Positions 33,647 through 42,437 of a stretch of 64,000 nucleotides of DNA are shown piece after piece (within the stretch, counting starts at the first letter, position 1; each line of letters starts with the position of its first letter). Source of the DNA: Streptomyces sp. NBC_01304 (GTDB lineage Bacteria > Actinomycetota > Actinomycetes > Streptomycetales > Streptomycetaceae); assembly GCF_035975855.1 (NCBI RefSeq), contig NZ_CP109055.1:620001-684000 (forward strand), written 5' to 3'. The notes below the pieces were generated by a model. The model ran no database searches. It was given only the letters and a program-made list of their open reading frames with translations, and was not told the DNA's origin. The position numbers and the translations under genes are program-made.

Positions 33647-35172
33647 CCGGGGCTGCGGCCGCCGCCGATGGCCTCGACGTCCTGGTCGTCGGCGGCGGCC
33701 CGGTCGGACTGTTCACCGCGGCCCTGCTGGACGGGGCAGGCGTCAGGGTCGCAGTGCTGGAACGACGCACGGGGCCGAGCGAACACTCCAAGGGCGCCAC
33801 CGTCCACCCTCGTACCCTGGAGGTCCTCAGCGTGCTGCGCGCCCACGACGGAGCCGGTCTCGGCGACGTCCTGGCTGCCCGGGGACGCCCGGCTCCCGCA
33901 ACGCACTTCGCGCTGCTGCCCGCGCTGTTGGACTACTCAACCCTGCCCACCCGCTATCCGTACGTGCTGATGGTTCCGCAGGCCTGCACCGAACGTCTGC
34001 TGCTGGAGCACCTGCGCGACCGCGGTGTCCCGGTCCACTACGGGCAACGAGTCGAGCAGGTGCTCCAGGACCGCGACGGGATCCGGGCGCGCGTCGACCG
34101 CACGATGCACACGGCCCGCTATCTGGTGGGCGCGGACGGAACTCACAGCCTGGTACGCCGACAGGCCCGGATCGACTTCCCGGGCACCGAACCGTCGCTG
34201 GTGGCGTTCGTGGCCGACGTCCAGCTCGCCGACCCGCCGCCGCAGGCCCTGCACCACTGGAACGACCGCTCGGGAACCCTCAGCGTGCTCCCCCTGCCCA
34301 GCGGACTGCATCGCCTCTACGGCGCCGAACCGCGCGACACCCGGCTCAGCCCCGCCCACGTGCGTTCCCGGCAGCGCGGCGAACTCACTGAGCAGCAGCT
34401 GCGATCCGCCATGCACCGCATCATCGGCACCGACTTCGCCCTGCGCAAGACGGTGTGGCGCTCTCAGGTCACTGACACGACGCGCACCGCGGTCCGCCTC
34501 CGCGCAGGCCGCATCTTCCTTGCCGGCGACGCCGTGCACGCGCACTTCCCCGCCGGTGGCCAGGGCCTGAACGTCGGCCTGCAGGACGCGGCCAACCTCG
34601 CCTGGAAACTCGCCGCAGAATGCGTCGGCCGCGCCACGCCCGACATCCTGTCCGGACCGGCCAGTTACCACGCCGAGCGCCACCCCGTCGCCGAATCCCT
34701 GGCCCACAACACGCTCGCCCAGACGGCACTGATGTATTCCTTCACCCCGGCCGGAGCCGCCCTGCGCGCCCTGGTCAGCGATCTCGTCGGCCACGACCCC
34801 GGCACCGCACAAAGGCTCACCGGCTGGATTTCCGGGCTCGGCGTCCACTACCCGGCCCCGCTCGGCGCCCACCCGATGGCCGGACGCCGGCTGCCCGAGC
34901 CGGAGTTGCTCGATCGACTCCGCCCCGGCCACTTCCTCCTCGCCCACCGCGCGGACGCGGCTCCACCCCCGGTCTCGGCCGAACTCACCGCCGCCACAAC
35001 TCCGTTGCTGATCGCCTCGACCTCCCGCAGCTTCGGTGCGCACGCAGCCCTCGTCAGACCCGACGGGCACGTCGCGCATGCCTGGGACCAGGTGCCTGAC
35101 GGCCCGGCAATCCATGCCGCCATGGGGTGCTGGACACCAGGCTTTCACCATCACGGCGAACGGCGCCCTTGA
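33643..35172 (+). CDS. FAD-dependent aromatic monooxygenase (PheA/TfdB type)
   Basis: 509 residues from a GTG overlapping the previous stop. Rossmann FAD loop LVVGGGPVGLFTAALLDGAG, then RRTGPSEHSKGATVHPRTLE, the DG-type motif in YLVGADGTHSLVRRQARIDF, and the GD motif IFLAGDAVHAHFPAGGQGLN with VGLQDAANLAWKLA. A C-terminal thioredoxin-like domain (about 430-505) is typical of phenol hydroxylase-like enzymes. It probably hydroxylates an aromatic or polyketide compound with NAD(P)H. Partner: the small membrane protein upstream. Confidence 0.9.
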   Translation: MTGAAAAADGLDVLVVGGGPVGLFTAALLDGAGVRVAVLERRTGPSEHSKGATVHPRTLEVLSVLRAHDGAGLGDVLAARGRPAPATHFALLPALLDYSTLPTRYPYVLMVPQACTERLLLEHLRDRGVPVHYGQRVEQVLQDRDGIRARVDRTMHTARYLVGADGTHSLVRRQARIDFPGTEPSLVAFVADVQLADPPPQALHHWNDRSGTLSVLPLPSGLHRLYGAEPRDTRLSPAHVRSRQRGELTEQQLRSAMHRIIGTDFALRKTVWRSQVTDTTRTAVRLRAGRIFLAGDAVHAHFPAGGQGLNVGLQDAANLAWKLAAECVGRATPDILSGPASYHAERHPVAESLAHNTLAQTALMYSFTPAGAALRALVSDLVGHDPGTAQRLTGWISGLGVHYPAPLGAHPMAGRRLPEPELLDRLRPGHFLLAHRADAAPPPVSAELTAATTPLLIASTSRSFGAHAALVRPDGHVAHAWDQVPDGPAIHAAMGCWTPGFHHHGERRP

Positions 35173-35297
35173 CGTCTGCCGGAACACCGTTTGCCCGCGG
35201 AACATCGACACTCCTTGTGCGAATCGTCACCGTGTGGAAATCGATCTCGCGGGCACGCGTGGTGGTGTGCACGGAACAGCGTCAGCAAGGAGGAAAG

Positions 35298-35678
35298 ATG
35301 GCCGTCGCCGAGATGTACTCCACCGTCCTGGACACCACTGACCCGAAGGGCCTTGCGGAGTTCTACGCCGAGCTGCTGGGCGGCAAGGTGGACGATTCGG
35401 GCGAGTGGGTGACCGTCGTCCTCCCGCATGGGCAGCGGCTGGGGTTCCAGCTCGTGGCCGAGCACGAACCGCCGCAGTGGCCGCACTGGCCGGGCGCCGA
35501 CACCAGTCCGCAGCAGATGCACCTGGACCTGAAGGTGACCGGACCGCTGGAGGAGGCCGAGCAACGTGTGCTCGACATGGGCGGGCGGAAGCTGGACACG
35601 GACGACGCCGACGGCAAGCGCCCCTCCCGCGTGTACGCCGACCCGGCCGGCCACCCCATCTGCCTGTGCCGCGTCTGA
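35298..35678 (+). CDS. VOC family protein
   Basis: 126 residues from ATG preceded by AAGGAGGAAAG, a strong ribosome site. Single VOC module: MYSTVLDTTDPKGLAEFYAE, LLGGKVDDSGEWVTVVLP, QQMHLDLKVTGPLEEAEQRV and the ending YADPAGHPICLCRV. It belongs to the glyoxalase-like group with an atypical active-site pattern, often annotated as a bleomycin-resistance superfamily protein. It is probably transcribed independently. Confidence 0.9.
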   Translation: MAVAEMYSTVLDTTDPKGLAEFYAELLGGKVDDSGEWVTVVLPHGQRLGFQLVAEHEPPQWPHWPGADTSPQQMHLDLKVTGPLEEAEQRVLDMGGRKLDTDDADGKRPSRVYADPAGHPICLCRV

Positions 35679-35695
35679 AGAAGAAGCCGTGACAC

Positions 35696-35730
35696 CGACG
35701 GTGGGCCGGGCTCGGTCCCGCCCACCGTCG
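35696..35730. terminator. Bidirectional terminator
   Basis: Perfect 11-bp arms CGACGGTGGGC and GCCCACCGTCG with a 13-nt loop, 17 bp after the VOC stop and 37 bp from the end of the convergent LUD-fusion gene. Confidence 0.75.
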
Positions 35731-35767
35731 CACGCTTCGGTCGAGTCGAACCGCCCCCTGCGCCGGC

Positions 35768-36916
35768 TCAGTATCCGATCGCCTCACGGAGCAGCAACAC
35801 AGTGCCGCGCCCCGGACGGGGCTCCGCGTTGAGGATGAGCAGACGGTTGACGGCGCTGGGCATCCCGTACACCGCCTGGGCGCGGACGTTCTCCAACGGG
35901 AGGGCGTGCTCCTCGATCCGGCGCAGCGCCGTACTCAGGTCGGGCACCACCTTCTGCGCGCCGACCACCCAGACCGCTTGGGCGGCGCCGCCCGCGTTGG
36001 CCGGGAGCTGACTGCCGCTGCCCGAGGCGAGCACGAGCGAGCCGGTCTCGGTGACCGCGGCGACGCTGTTGATGACGAAGTCGGGGCAGGCGACCAGCCG
36101 GCGGATCTCGTCGGCTCCGGTGGCACGGTCGATGGCCAGGATGCGTGGCCTGATGGCGTCGTACTGGCCGCTCGCATTGATGTCCTCGTCGATGCCGGAC
36201 AACCGGAGGGTCTCGCTGGCTCCGGTGAGCACGCCGGCGCCCTCGGGGACCAGCTCCTTGATGCGGACGCGCGCGGCCGCGGCGTCGTCGAGGATCTCGG
36301 CGGCGAAGCCTCCGGCACGCAGCGCGGCAGCCACCCGCTCCAGTCGTTCGGCCGATGCCACCTCGGTGAAGGATGTGGCCGCGGCCGGGGTGTCCGTGGC
36401 GTCCGCCGGACGGGTCCCGGAGCCGTCCGCCAGACCGGTCCCGGAGCCGTGCGCCGGACGCGTCCCGGAGCTGTCCGCCGATTGGGGCGCCGTGCCCGCC
36501 AGCGGGGACGTGTCGAGGTACCTGATCTCGTACTCCCGCTCGGCGAACCTCCAGCCTTCCCCGGTGCGCTGGTAACGGTCGTGGTAGACCGCGTAGTTCA
36601 GGCCCTGGCGCCCGTCGAGGGCACGCCCGATCTCTTGGATGTAGGCGCGGCCCGTCGCGGTGTCGCCGTCGAGCAGGATCGTGCCGGGGTGGGTGTTCTG
36701 CACGAAGAAGTCCCACTGGCCCTGCAACAGCTCGCCCCCGGCGCGGATCTCCTCGCGGCCGATCTGCTCGACAGGGATGTCGGGCATGCGCAGGACGCCG
36801 TCCGGTGTGAACAGCGACGCCAGGCGGGGTCGGTCGCGCATCATCGCCGCGTCGGTGAACTCGCCGCGCAGTGCCTCGATCTCGACGCGGTCCGCGATGG
36901 TCCGGAAGTCGTTCAT
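35768..36916 (-). CDS. SnoaL-like domain fused to an LUD (LutC/YkgG) domain
   Basis: 382 residues. Residues 1-135 form an NTF2/SnoaL-like domain (VEIEALRGEFTDAAMMRDRP, RAYIQEIGRALDGRQGLNYA, YHDRYQRTGEGWRFAEREYE). Residues 138-180 are a low-complexity linker made of SGTRPA-like repeats. Residues 180-382 form an LUD domain (GAGVLTGASETLRLSGIDED, VNSVAAVTETGSLVLASGSG, VVGAQKVVPDLSTALRRIEE). LUD proteins are usually partners in lactate or phenylacetate metabolism. The gene is divergent from an ECF41 sigma factor, and the gene beside an ECF41 is commonly its target. Confidence 0.85.
   Translation of the reverse strand: MNDFRTIADRVEIEALRGEFTDAAMMRDRPRLASLFTPDGVLRMPDIPVEQIGREEIRAGGELLQGQWDFFVQNTHPGTILLDGDTATGRAYIQEIGRALDGRQGLNYAVYHDRYQRTGEGWRFAEREYEIRYLDTSPLAGTAPQSADSSGTRPAHGSGTGLADGSGTRPADATDTPAAATSFTEVASAERLERVAAALRAGGFAAEILDDAAAARVRIKELVPEGAGVLTGASETLRLSGIDEDINASGQYDAIRPRILAIDRATGADEIRRLVACPDFVINSVAAVTETGSLVLASGSGSQLPANAGGAAQAVWVVGAQKVVPDLSTALRRIEEHALPLENVRAQAVYGMPSAVNRLLILNAEPRPGRGTVLLLREAIGY
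36405..36476. repeat. Three 24-bp tandem repeats coding a linker
   Basis: Three in-frame units of about GCCGGACGGGTCCCGGAGCC plus four bases, with a few differences. They encode the SGTRPA-D/H repeats that join the SnoaL and LUD domains. Length polymorphism between strains is expected. Confidence 0.75.
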
Positions 36917-36977
36917 CGTCAGTACCCTCTGCCTCTCATTGTCGTCTTCACCGGTCCGACAACGCAGCCCTTCGGAA

Positions 36978-37002
36978 TGTGAGGCGGCGTATCGGCCTCA
37001 CA
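36978..37002. promoter_or_regulatory. Symmetric divergent promoter element of the ECF41 pair
   Basis: TGTGAGG-N11-CCTCACA, a perfect 7-bp inverted repeat. Reading outward on either strand, CCTCACA is followed 16 bp later by TGTCG(T/G)A. This resembles the known ECF41 promoter pattern (TGTCACA and CGTC boxes) and would give each divergent gene its own sigma-dependent promoter. Confidence 0.6.
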
Positions 37003-37066
37003 ATCCGGTGCGCTGTTCTGTCGTACCGGGTGGAGGCGCAAGAGCGAGCGAGGGAGACGCCAGATC

Positions 37067-38005
37067 ATGACCACCAGAGCCGAGCCCGGAAACGATCAGG
37101 GCGATCCGGGCCTCGGCGTGCTGATGAGCGAGCGGCGGCAGCTGATCAACCTCTCCTATCGGCTCCTCGGCTCCCTAGCCGACGCCGAGGACGTCGTGCA
37201 GGAGACCTACACCCGCTGGTACGCCATGTCCGCCCGGGAGCAGCGGGCCATCGAGTCGCCCGGCGCCTGGCTGATGACGGTCGCGAGCCGCATCTGCCTG
37301 AACCTGCTCGGCTCGGCGCGGGCCAGGCGGGAGACGTACGTGGGCGAGTGGATCCCCGAACCGCTGCCCGGGCCCGCGGAGTCGGTCAACGGGCGCTCCG
37401 GTGCCGACGGGACCGACCCGGCCGACCGGGTCACCCTCGACGAGTCGGTGACGATGGCCTTCCTGGTCGTGCTCGATGCGATGACCCCGGCCGAGCGCGT
37501 CGCTTTCGTGCTGCACGACGTCTTCCGCTACCCGTTCGGCGAGGTCGCCGAGATCGTCGGCCGCAGTCCGGCGGCATGCCGTCAGCTGGCCTCGTCCGCC
37601 CGTCGTCGTATCCGCACCGCGCAGACCCCGGCGGGGCCGAGCACCGGGCAGGCCGGCATCGTCAGGCAGTTCAAGACCGCGTGGGAGGCCAAGGACATCG
37701 AGGCGCTGGTCGGCCTGCTCGACCCCGACGCCACCGCGATTGCCGACGGCGGCGGGCTGGCCGTCACCCACCTGCTCCCGATCGTGGGCGGGGAGCAGAT
37801 CGCACACGCCTACGCGAGGATCGCCCGGGTGTCGGGCGACCGCACGACGTTCCAGGAGTGCACGGTCAACGGCCGGCCCGGCTTGATGGCACACCAGGAC
37901 GGCAAGGTCGCGACCGTGTACGCATTCGAGTTCGCGGGCGACCGGATCCGGCGCATCTGGGCGGTGCGCAACCCCGAGAAGCTCCGTCCCTGGCTGGACA
38001 GTTGA
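37067..38005 (+). CDS. ECF41 sigma factor (SigJ-like) with SnoaL-like C-terminal domain
   Basis: 312 residues. Sigma region 2 lies at about 23-90 (LINLSYRLLGSLADAEDVVQ, ETYTRWYAM); region 4 at about 130-185 (LVVLDAMTPAERVAFVLHDV, FGEVAEIVGRSPAACRQLAS). A linker motif W-I-P-E-P (residues 95-99) matches the ECF41 WLPEP signature. Residues 195-312 form the SnoaL-like extension with DGGG at 227-230. In ECF41 members this extension replaces an anti-sigma factor and sets activity. The divergent SnoaL-LUD gene is the expected target. Confidence 0.92.
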   Translation: MTTRAEPGNDQGDPGLGVLMSERRQLINLSYRLLGSLADAEDVVQETYTRWYAMSAREQRAIESPGAWLMTVASRICLNLLGSARARRETYVGEWIPEPLPGPAESVNGRSGADGTDPADRVTLDESVTMAFLVVLDAMTPAERVAFVLHDVFRYPFGEVAEIVGRSPAACRQLASSARRRIRTAQTPAGPSTGQAGIVRQFKTAWEAKDIEALVGLLDPDATAIADGGGLAVTHLLPIVGGEQIAHAYARIARVSGDRTTFQECTVNGRPGLMAHQDGKVATVYAFEFAGDRIRRIWAVRNPEKLRPWLDS

Positions 38006-38030
38006 GGAGCCGCCACGCCCTCAGACGTCT

Positions 38031-38480
38031 TCAGGCAGCCGGCGTCGGCCGTCCGCAGGCGGCAGCGATCGCCGCGGTGTCCCAGTAGAACGGGCGCACT
38101 TCGGAGATCCGCCCGTTCTCGACCCTGATCGTCTGCAGGATCGGGAACGTGAGCTCGCGGCCGGTGGCGCGAGGGCGCGCACGGACCTGGGTCAGCACCA
38201 CCGTGCACTCGCCGGTGGCGAGGAACTGCTGCTCCACCATGGCGAACGATTCCCACGCGTGGCTCATCGCGAGGAAGAACCGTTCCATGCCTTCGTGGCC
38301 GTGCCAGGTTCCGCCGTAGGGCAGGGCGTCGGCCTGATGCAGTACGACATCGGGCGCGAAGAAGGGGGCAAGCAGGTCGAACGACGCCCGGCCCGGGCCT
38401 CCGGCCGCCAGGTACTCCGCCTCGGCCGCGTACATGCCGGTGAGGACGGTGACCGATTCTGTCTCGTATGAAGTCGTCAT
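38031..38480 (-). CDS. SnoaL/NTF2-like protein
   Basis: 149 residues from the ATG giving MTTSYETESVTVLTGMYAAE. It is an NTF2-like cone: FDLLAPFFAPDVVLHQADAL, YGGTWHGHEGMERFFLAMSH, ECTVVLTQVRARPRATGREL, QTIRVENGRISEVRPFYWDT. It resembles limonene-epoxide-hydrolase- and SnoaL-type small enzymes; a conserved Asp/His pair is present, but the substrate is unknown. It is convergent with the ECF41 gene, only 26 bp from its stop. Confidence 0.85.
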   Translation of the reverse strand: MTTSYETESVTVLTGMYAAEAEYLAAGGPGRASFDLLAPFFAPDVVLHQADALPYGGTWHGHEGMERFFLAMSHAWESFAMVEQQFLATGECTVVLTQVRARPRATGRELTFPILQTIRVENGRISEVRPFYWDTAAIAAACGRPTPAA

Positions 38481-38617
38481 GCGGCAAGCCTGATCACACG
38501 GTGCGGGCCGTGCTGGCGGCGATCGGACATCGACCTGTGACGGTGGTCGGCACCTTCCTGACGAGCCACCTTCCAGACGGGCCCCGAGCCCCGGACCCTT
38601 CCCGGCCACCCCCACGG

Positions 38618-39907
38618 TCAGGCCAGTGACCTCCCCGCCAACGAGGTGCGCCAGGCGGGCAGTTGGCCCGGTGCGGCCGCGTCCTGGCGGCGTCCGCCGC
38701 GGGAGAAGAAGTCGGCCAGGGGCAGGGTCGCCGCCCCGACCGTGACCGCGTCCGGGCCGAGTCGGCCCATCTCGATGGTGACCTTCCGCGCCGGATGGTG
38801 CAGTGCGTACGAGGTGGCGTACTTGCGTACCGCGGGCAGGAAGCGTGCACCGAGCTGGAGGCCGGCCCAGCCGCCGATGAGGATGCGTTCGGGCTGGAAC
38901 AGGTTGATCAGGTCGGAGAGGCCCGCGCCGAGGTATTCGGCGGTCTCCTCGAGCACCGCCTGCGCGACCGGATCCGCGACGGCGCCCGGCGCGGGGTAGG
39001 CCGCCGCCAGCATGGCCGCGAGCGCGGTCTCCTCGTCCACGCCCTCGGGCGGCTCTCCGCCCGCCTCCTGCCAGCGCTCCAGGAGGGCCTCGGAGCCCGC
39101 GTACGCCTCCAGGCAGCCCAGCGCGCCGCAGCGGCATCTGCGGCCCCGTACCCGCACGGTGAGGTGGCCCCATTCGACGGCCCTGCCGTGTTCGACGACG
39201 TCCGTGACCAGGCAGGCGCCCACGCCGGAGCCGAAGAGGATGACGGCCGCGTTGGAGGCGCCGCGGCCGGCGCCGAACCACATCTCCGCCTGGCCCAGGG
39301 TGCGGGCGCCGTTGTCGATGAAGTACGGGACGGTGTCGGGGAGTTGGCCGCCCGCGCGGAGCAGCTGCTCCAGGGGGACCGCGTCCCAGCCGATGGTCTG
39401 GCCGTGCACGACCGCGCCGCGCTCGGGGTCGCGGTCGACGATGCCGGGCACGCCGATCCCGACGCCGAGCAGCCGCTCGGGCTCGATGCCCGCCGCGGCG
39501 AGGACTTCGGCGATGCCGTCCCGGATGTGTCCGGCGATCAGCTCGACGTCGTAGTCGTGGTGCTCCAACGGTCGCTCGGTGCGGGCCAGTTCGGTGAGCG
39601 CCAGGTTGAGGAGTTCGATGCGGACCCGGGTCTCCCCCACATCGATGCCGATCATGTATCCGCACTCGGGGGCCACGCGCAGCAGTACGCGCGGGCGTCC
39701 GCCGGCGGAGTCGACGCTGCCGGCCTCCTCGACCAGACCCTCGGCGGCGAGCTCGGTGACGACGTTGCTGATGGAGCCTGAACTGAGTCCGGTCGCCGGG
39801 CCGAGCGCCTGGCGGCTCATCGGCCCCTCGAAATACAACTGTTGCAATACGGCAGTGCGGTTGTCCCGCCGCAGGTCACTCACTGTGCGCCCGCCCCGAC
39901 CGGCCAT
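38618..39907 (-). CDS. ROK family transcriptional regulator
   Basis: 429 residues. An N-terminal winged helix (about 13-70, VLQQLYFEGPMSRQALGPAT, GLSSGSISNVVTELAAEGLV) is followed by the ROK sugar-kinase-like domain. The zinc/ROK motif CRCGALGCLEAYAG is present. IGIDVGETRV and FGSGVGACLVT cover the nucleotide-site remnants, and VEWGHLTV the ROK repeat. It is divergent from the sugar ABC operon with a perfect inverted repeat over the operon's -10 box, so it is most likely its repressor, with a beta-glucan oligosaccharide as inducer. Confidence 0.93.
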   Translation of the reverse strand: MAGRGGRTVSDLRRDNRTAVLQQLYFEGPMSRQALGPATGLSSGSISNVVTELAAEGLVEEAGSVDSAGGRPRVLLRVAPECGYMIGIDVGETRVRIELLNLALTELARTERPLEHHDYDVELIAGHIRDGIAEVLAAAGIEPERLLGVGIGVPGIVDRDPERGAVVHGQTIGWDAVPLEQLLRAGGQLPDTVPYFIDNGARTLGQAEMWFGAGRGASNAAVILFGSGVGACLVTDVVEHGRAVEWGHLTVRVRGRRCRCGALGCLEAYAGSEALLERWQEAGGEPPEGVDEETALAAMLAAAYPAPGAVADPVAQAVLEETAEYLGAGLSDLINLFQPERILIGGWAGLQLGARFLPAVRKYATSYALHHPARKVTIEMGRLGPDAVTVGAATLPLADFFSRGGRRQDAAAPGQLPAWRTSLAGRSLA

Positions 39908-39957
39908 GTGGCTCCTTTGCTCCTGCCCGAGCCTGCAACATACCCCTGCGCGATCCC

Positions 39958-40006
39958 TTGACGCGACCTTTTACAACGGCTTAACTCACGCTCTAAATTA
40001 AGCCGT
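39958..40006 (+). promoter_or_regulatory. Promoter and ROK operator of the sugar ABC operon
   Basis: TTGACG (39958-39963), 17-bp spacer, TTAACT (39981-39986) form a sigma-70-type promoter toward the transporter. A perfect 9-bp inverted repeat ACGGCTTAA (39976-39984) and TTAAGCCGT (39998-40006) covers the -10 box, suitable for repression. It is AT-rich for this genome. Confidence 0.75.
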
Positions 40007-40113
40007 GAGGGCATTCAGTACTTGAACGAGTCGCGACCGCCGACTGGATCAAGTCCCCACCGCCGCTTGCCCTCTGGCACCCGTGACTCCCTTCGGAAGG
40101 GACACCTGGAGCC

Positions 40114-41430
40114 ATGCGCAGAATCCGAGCCGCAGCCGTCGGCGCCGCAACACTTTCCCTCGTCCTGGCCGCCACCTCCTGCGGCGGCGGATCGTCGACC
40201 GGCGGCGGGTCCAACGACTCGCCCAAGACACTCACCTACTGGGCCACCAACCAGGGCGCCAGCCTCGAGGTGGACAAGAAGGTCCTGGCGCCCGAGCTGA
40301 AGAAGTTCGAGAAGCAGACCGGGATCAAGGTGAAGCTGGAGGTCGTCCCCTGGGCCGACCTCCTCAACCGGATCCTCGCCGCGACCACCTCGGGCCAGGG
40401 CCCCGACGTCCTCAACATCGGCAACACCTGGTCCGCGTCCTTGCAGGCCAGCGGCGCCCTGCTGCCCTGGGACGAGAAGACCTTCGACAAGATCGGCGGC
40501 AAGGACCGTTTCCTGGCCTCCGCGCTCGCCTCCGCCGGCGCCGAGGGCAAGGACCCGGCCGCGGTGCCGCTGTACTCGATGGCGTACGCGCTCTACTACA
40601 ACAAGAAGATGTTCGCCGACGCCGGGATCGAGAAGCCCCCGGCGACGTGGGACGAGCTCGTGGCCACCGGCAAGAAGCTGTCCAAGGACGGCAAGTGGGC
40701 ACTCGGCGCCGAGGGTTCGAACCTGTCCAACAACATCCACCAGGTCTTCGTCCTGGGCCAGCAGCACGGCGCCGACTTCTTCGACGCCCAGGGCAAGCCC
40801 GACTTCACCTCGGACGGAGCCGTCGCCGCCGTCAAGCAATACGTCGACCTGATGGCCAAAGACAAGATCGTCGCGCCGGGCAACGCCGAGTACGCCCAGA
40901 ACCAGTCGCTCAGCGACTTCGCCAAGGACAAGACGGCGATGGTGCTGTGGCAGACGGCCTCCGCCACCTTCAAGGCCCAGGGCATGAGCGAGGACGAGTG
41001 GGGCGTCGCCCCGGCCCCCGTACAGTCCGGCACCCCCGGCACCGGCACCTCCGCCAACTCCATGGTGGCCGGCATCAACATGTCGGTGTTCAAGAACACC
41101 GACAACCTCGACGGATCACTGAAGTTCGTCAAGTTCATGACGAGCGACGCGGAACAGAAGATCCTCAACAAGACCTACGGCTCCATACCGCCCGTCAAGA
41201 GCGCCCAGTCCGACGCGGAGTTCAACCGCCCTGACCTCAAGGTCATCCGCGACACCCTCGCGAACAGCGCGGCCGCACTCCCCCAGGTGCCCAACGAGTC
41301 GCAGTTCGAGACGGTCGTCGGCACGGCGGTCAAGAACCTCTTCGCCGCGGCCGCCGGCGGCAAGGCCGTGACCAACGAGTCGGTCAAGGCCGAACTCACC
41401 AAGGCCCAGCAGCAGATGCCCAAGAAGTGA
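40114..41430 (+). CDS. Sugar ABC transporter substrate-binding lipoprotein
   Basis: 438 residues. A lipoprotein signal ends in LAATSC with Cys23, followed by a Gly/Ser linker. The mature part has the extracellular solute-binding family 1 pattern: LTYWATNQGASLEVDKKVLA, PDVLNIGNTWSASLQASGAL, VPLYSMAYALYYNKKMFADA and the AG-type helix KKPPATWDELVATGKKLSKD-like segment. It captures oligosaccharide outside the membrane for the two permeases that follow. No dedicated ATPase is encoded nearby, so a shared MsiK-type ATPase is expected. Linkage to GH1 and GH55 genes points to beta-1,3-gluco-oligosaccharides. Confidence 0.92.
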   Translation: MRRIRAAAVGAATLSLVLAATSCGGGSSTGGGSNDSPKTLTYWATNQGASLEVDKKVLAPELKKFEKQTGIKVKLEVVPWADLLNRILAATTSGQGPDVLNIGNTWSASLQASGALLPWDEKTFDKIGGKDRFLASALASAGAEGKDPAAVPLYSMAYALYYNKKMFADAGIEKPPATWDELVATGKKLSKDGKWALGAEGSNLSNNIHQVFVLGQQHGADFFDAQGKPDFTSDGAVAAVKQYVDLMAKDKIVAPGNAEYAQNQSLSDFAKDKTAMVLWQTASATFKAQGMSEDEWGVAPAPVQSGTPGTGTSANSMVAGINMSVFKNTDNLDGSLKFVKFMTSDAEQKILNKTYGSIPPVKSAQSDAEFNRPDLKVIRDTLANSAAALPQVPNESQFETVVGTAVKNLFAAAAGGKAVTNESVKAELTKAQQQMPKK

Positions 41431-42437
41431 GCGATACGACCATGACCGTCACTGCTCCCGAAGAGACCGGGACACGGGCGGCGAAGACCGACGGACCGGG
41501 GGCGGCGCGCGGTGCGCGCCCTCCCGGGCGGATCCGCCGCATCGGGCTGCCGTACCTCCTGCTGCTCCCCGCCCTGCTCCTGGAGATCCTCGTCCATCTC
41601 CTGCCGATCGTCACCGGCATCTTCATGAGCTTCAAGGAGCTCAGCCAGTTCTATCTGCGCGACTGGGGTGCCGCTCCCTGGCGCGGCCTCGACAACTACT
41701 CGGTGACCGTCGACTTCGACGCACCGATCGGCGCGGCGCTCCTGCACTCCTTCGCCATCACCTGCGCCTTCACGGTCCTGTCCGTGGGGCTGTGCTGGCT
41801 GCTCGGCACCACGGCCGCCGTGTATCTGCAGGAGACGTTCCGCGGCCGGGGTGTGCTGCGCGCCCTGTTCCTCGTGCCGTACGCACTGCCCGTGTACGCC
41901 GCGGTGATCACCTGGGCGTTCATGTTCCAGCGGGACAACGGCCTGGTCAACCATGTGCTGCACGACCAGCTGGGCCTCACCGACAGCCCCACCTTCTGGC
42001 TGATCGGCGACAACAGCTTCGTCGCGCTGCTCGTCGTGTCCGTGTGGAAGGGCTGGCCGTTCGCCTTCCTCATCGTCATGGCGGGGCTGCAGAACATCCC
42101 GCGCGACATGTACGAGGCCGCGGCCATCGACGGCGCCGGGATGTGGCAGCAGATCCGACGGATCACCCTGCCGTCGCTGCGGCCGGTCAACCAGGTCCTG
42201 GTCCTGGTGCTGTTCCTGTGGACCTTCAACGACTTCAACACGCCGTACGTGCTGTTCGGCAAGTCGGCACCGGAGTCCGCGGACCTCATCTCGATCCACA
42301 TCTATCAATCGTCGTTCGCCACCTGGGACTTCGGCACCGGCTCCGCCATGTCGGTCCTGCTGCTGCTGTTCCTGCTCGTGGTGACCGGCCTCTATCTGCT
42401 CGTCACGAACCGGGGAAGGAAGACCGCCGATGTCTAG
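41427..42437 (+). CDS. Sugar ABC transporter permease (MalF type)
   Basis: 336 residues from GTG overlapping the binding-protein stop by 4 nt. Six membrane segments are visible, with an N-terminal cytoplasmic tail. The EAA loop that docks the ATPase is MYEAAAIDGAGMWQQIRRIT-LP. It pairs with the next permease in a binding-protein-dependent importer. The pattern VLFLWTFNDFNTPYVLFG is typical of carbohydrate uptake CUT1 permeases. Confidence 0.93.
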   Translation: MSDTTMTVTAPEETGTRAAKTDGPGAARGARPPGRIRRIGLPYLLLLPALLLEILVHLLPIVTGIFMSFKELSQFYLRDWGAAPWRGLDNYSVTVDFDAPIGAALLHSFAITCAFTVLSVGLCWLLGTTAAVYLQETFRGRGVLRALFLVPYALPVYAAVITWAFMFQRDNGLVNHVLHDQLGLTDSPTFWLIGDNSFVALLVVSVWKGWPFAFLIVMAGLQNIPRDMYEAAAIDGAGMWQQIRRITLPSLRPVNQVLVLVLFLWTFNDFNTPYVLFGKSAPESADLISIHIYQSSFATWDFGTGSAMSVLLLLFLLVVTGLYLLVTNRGRKTADV

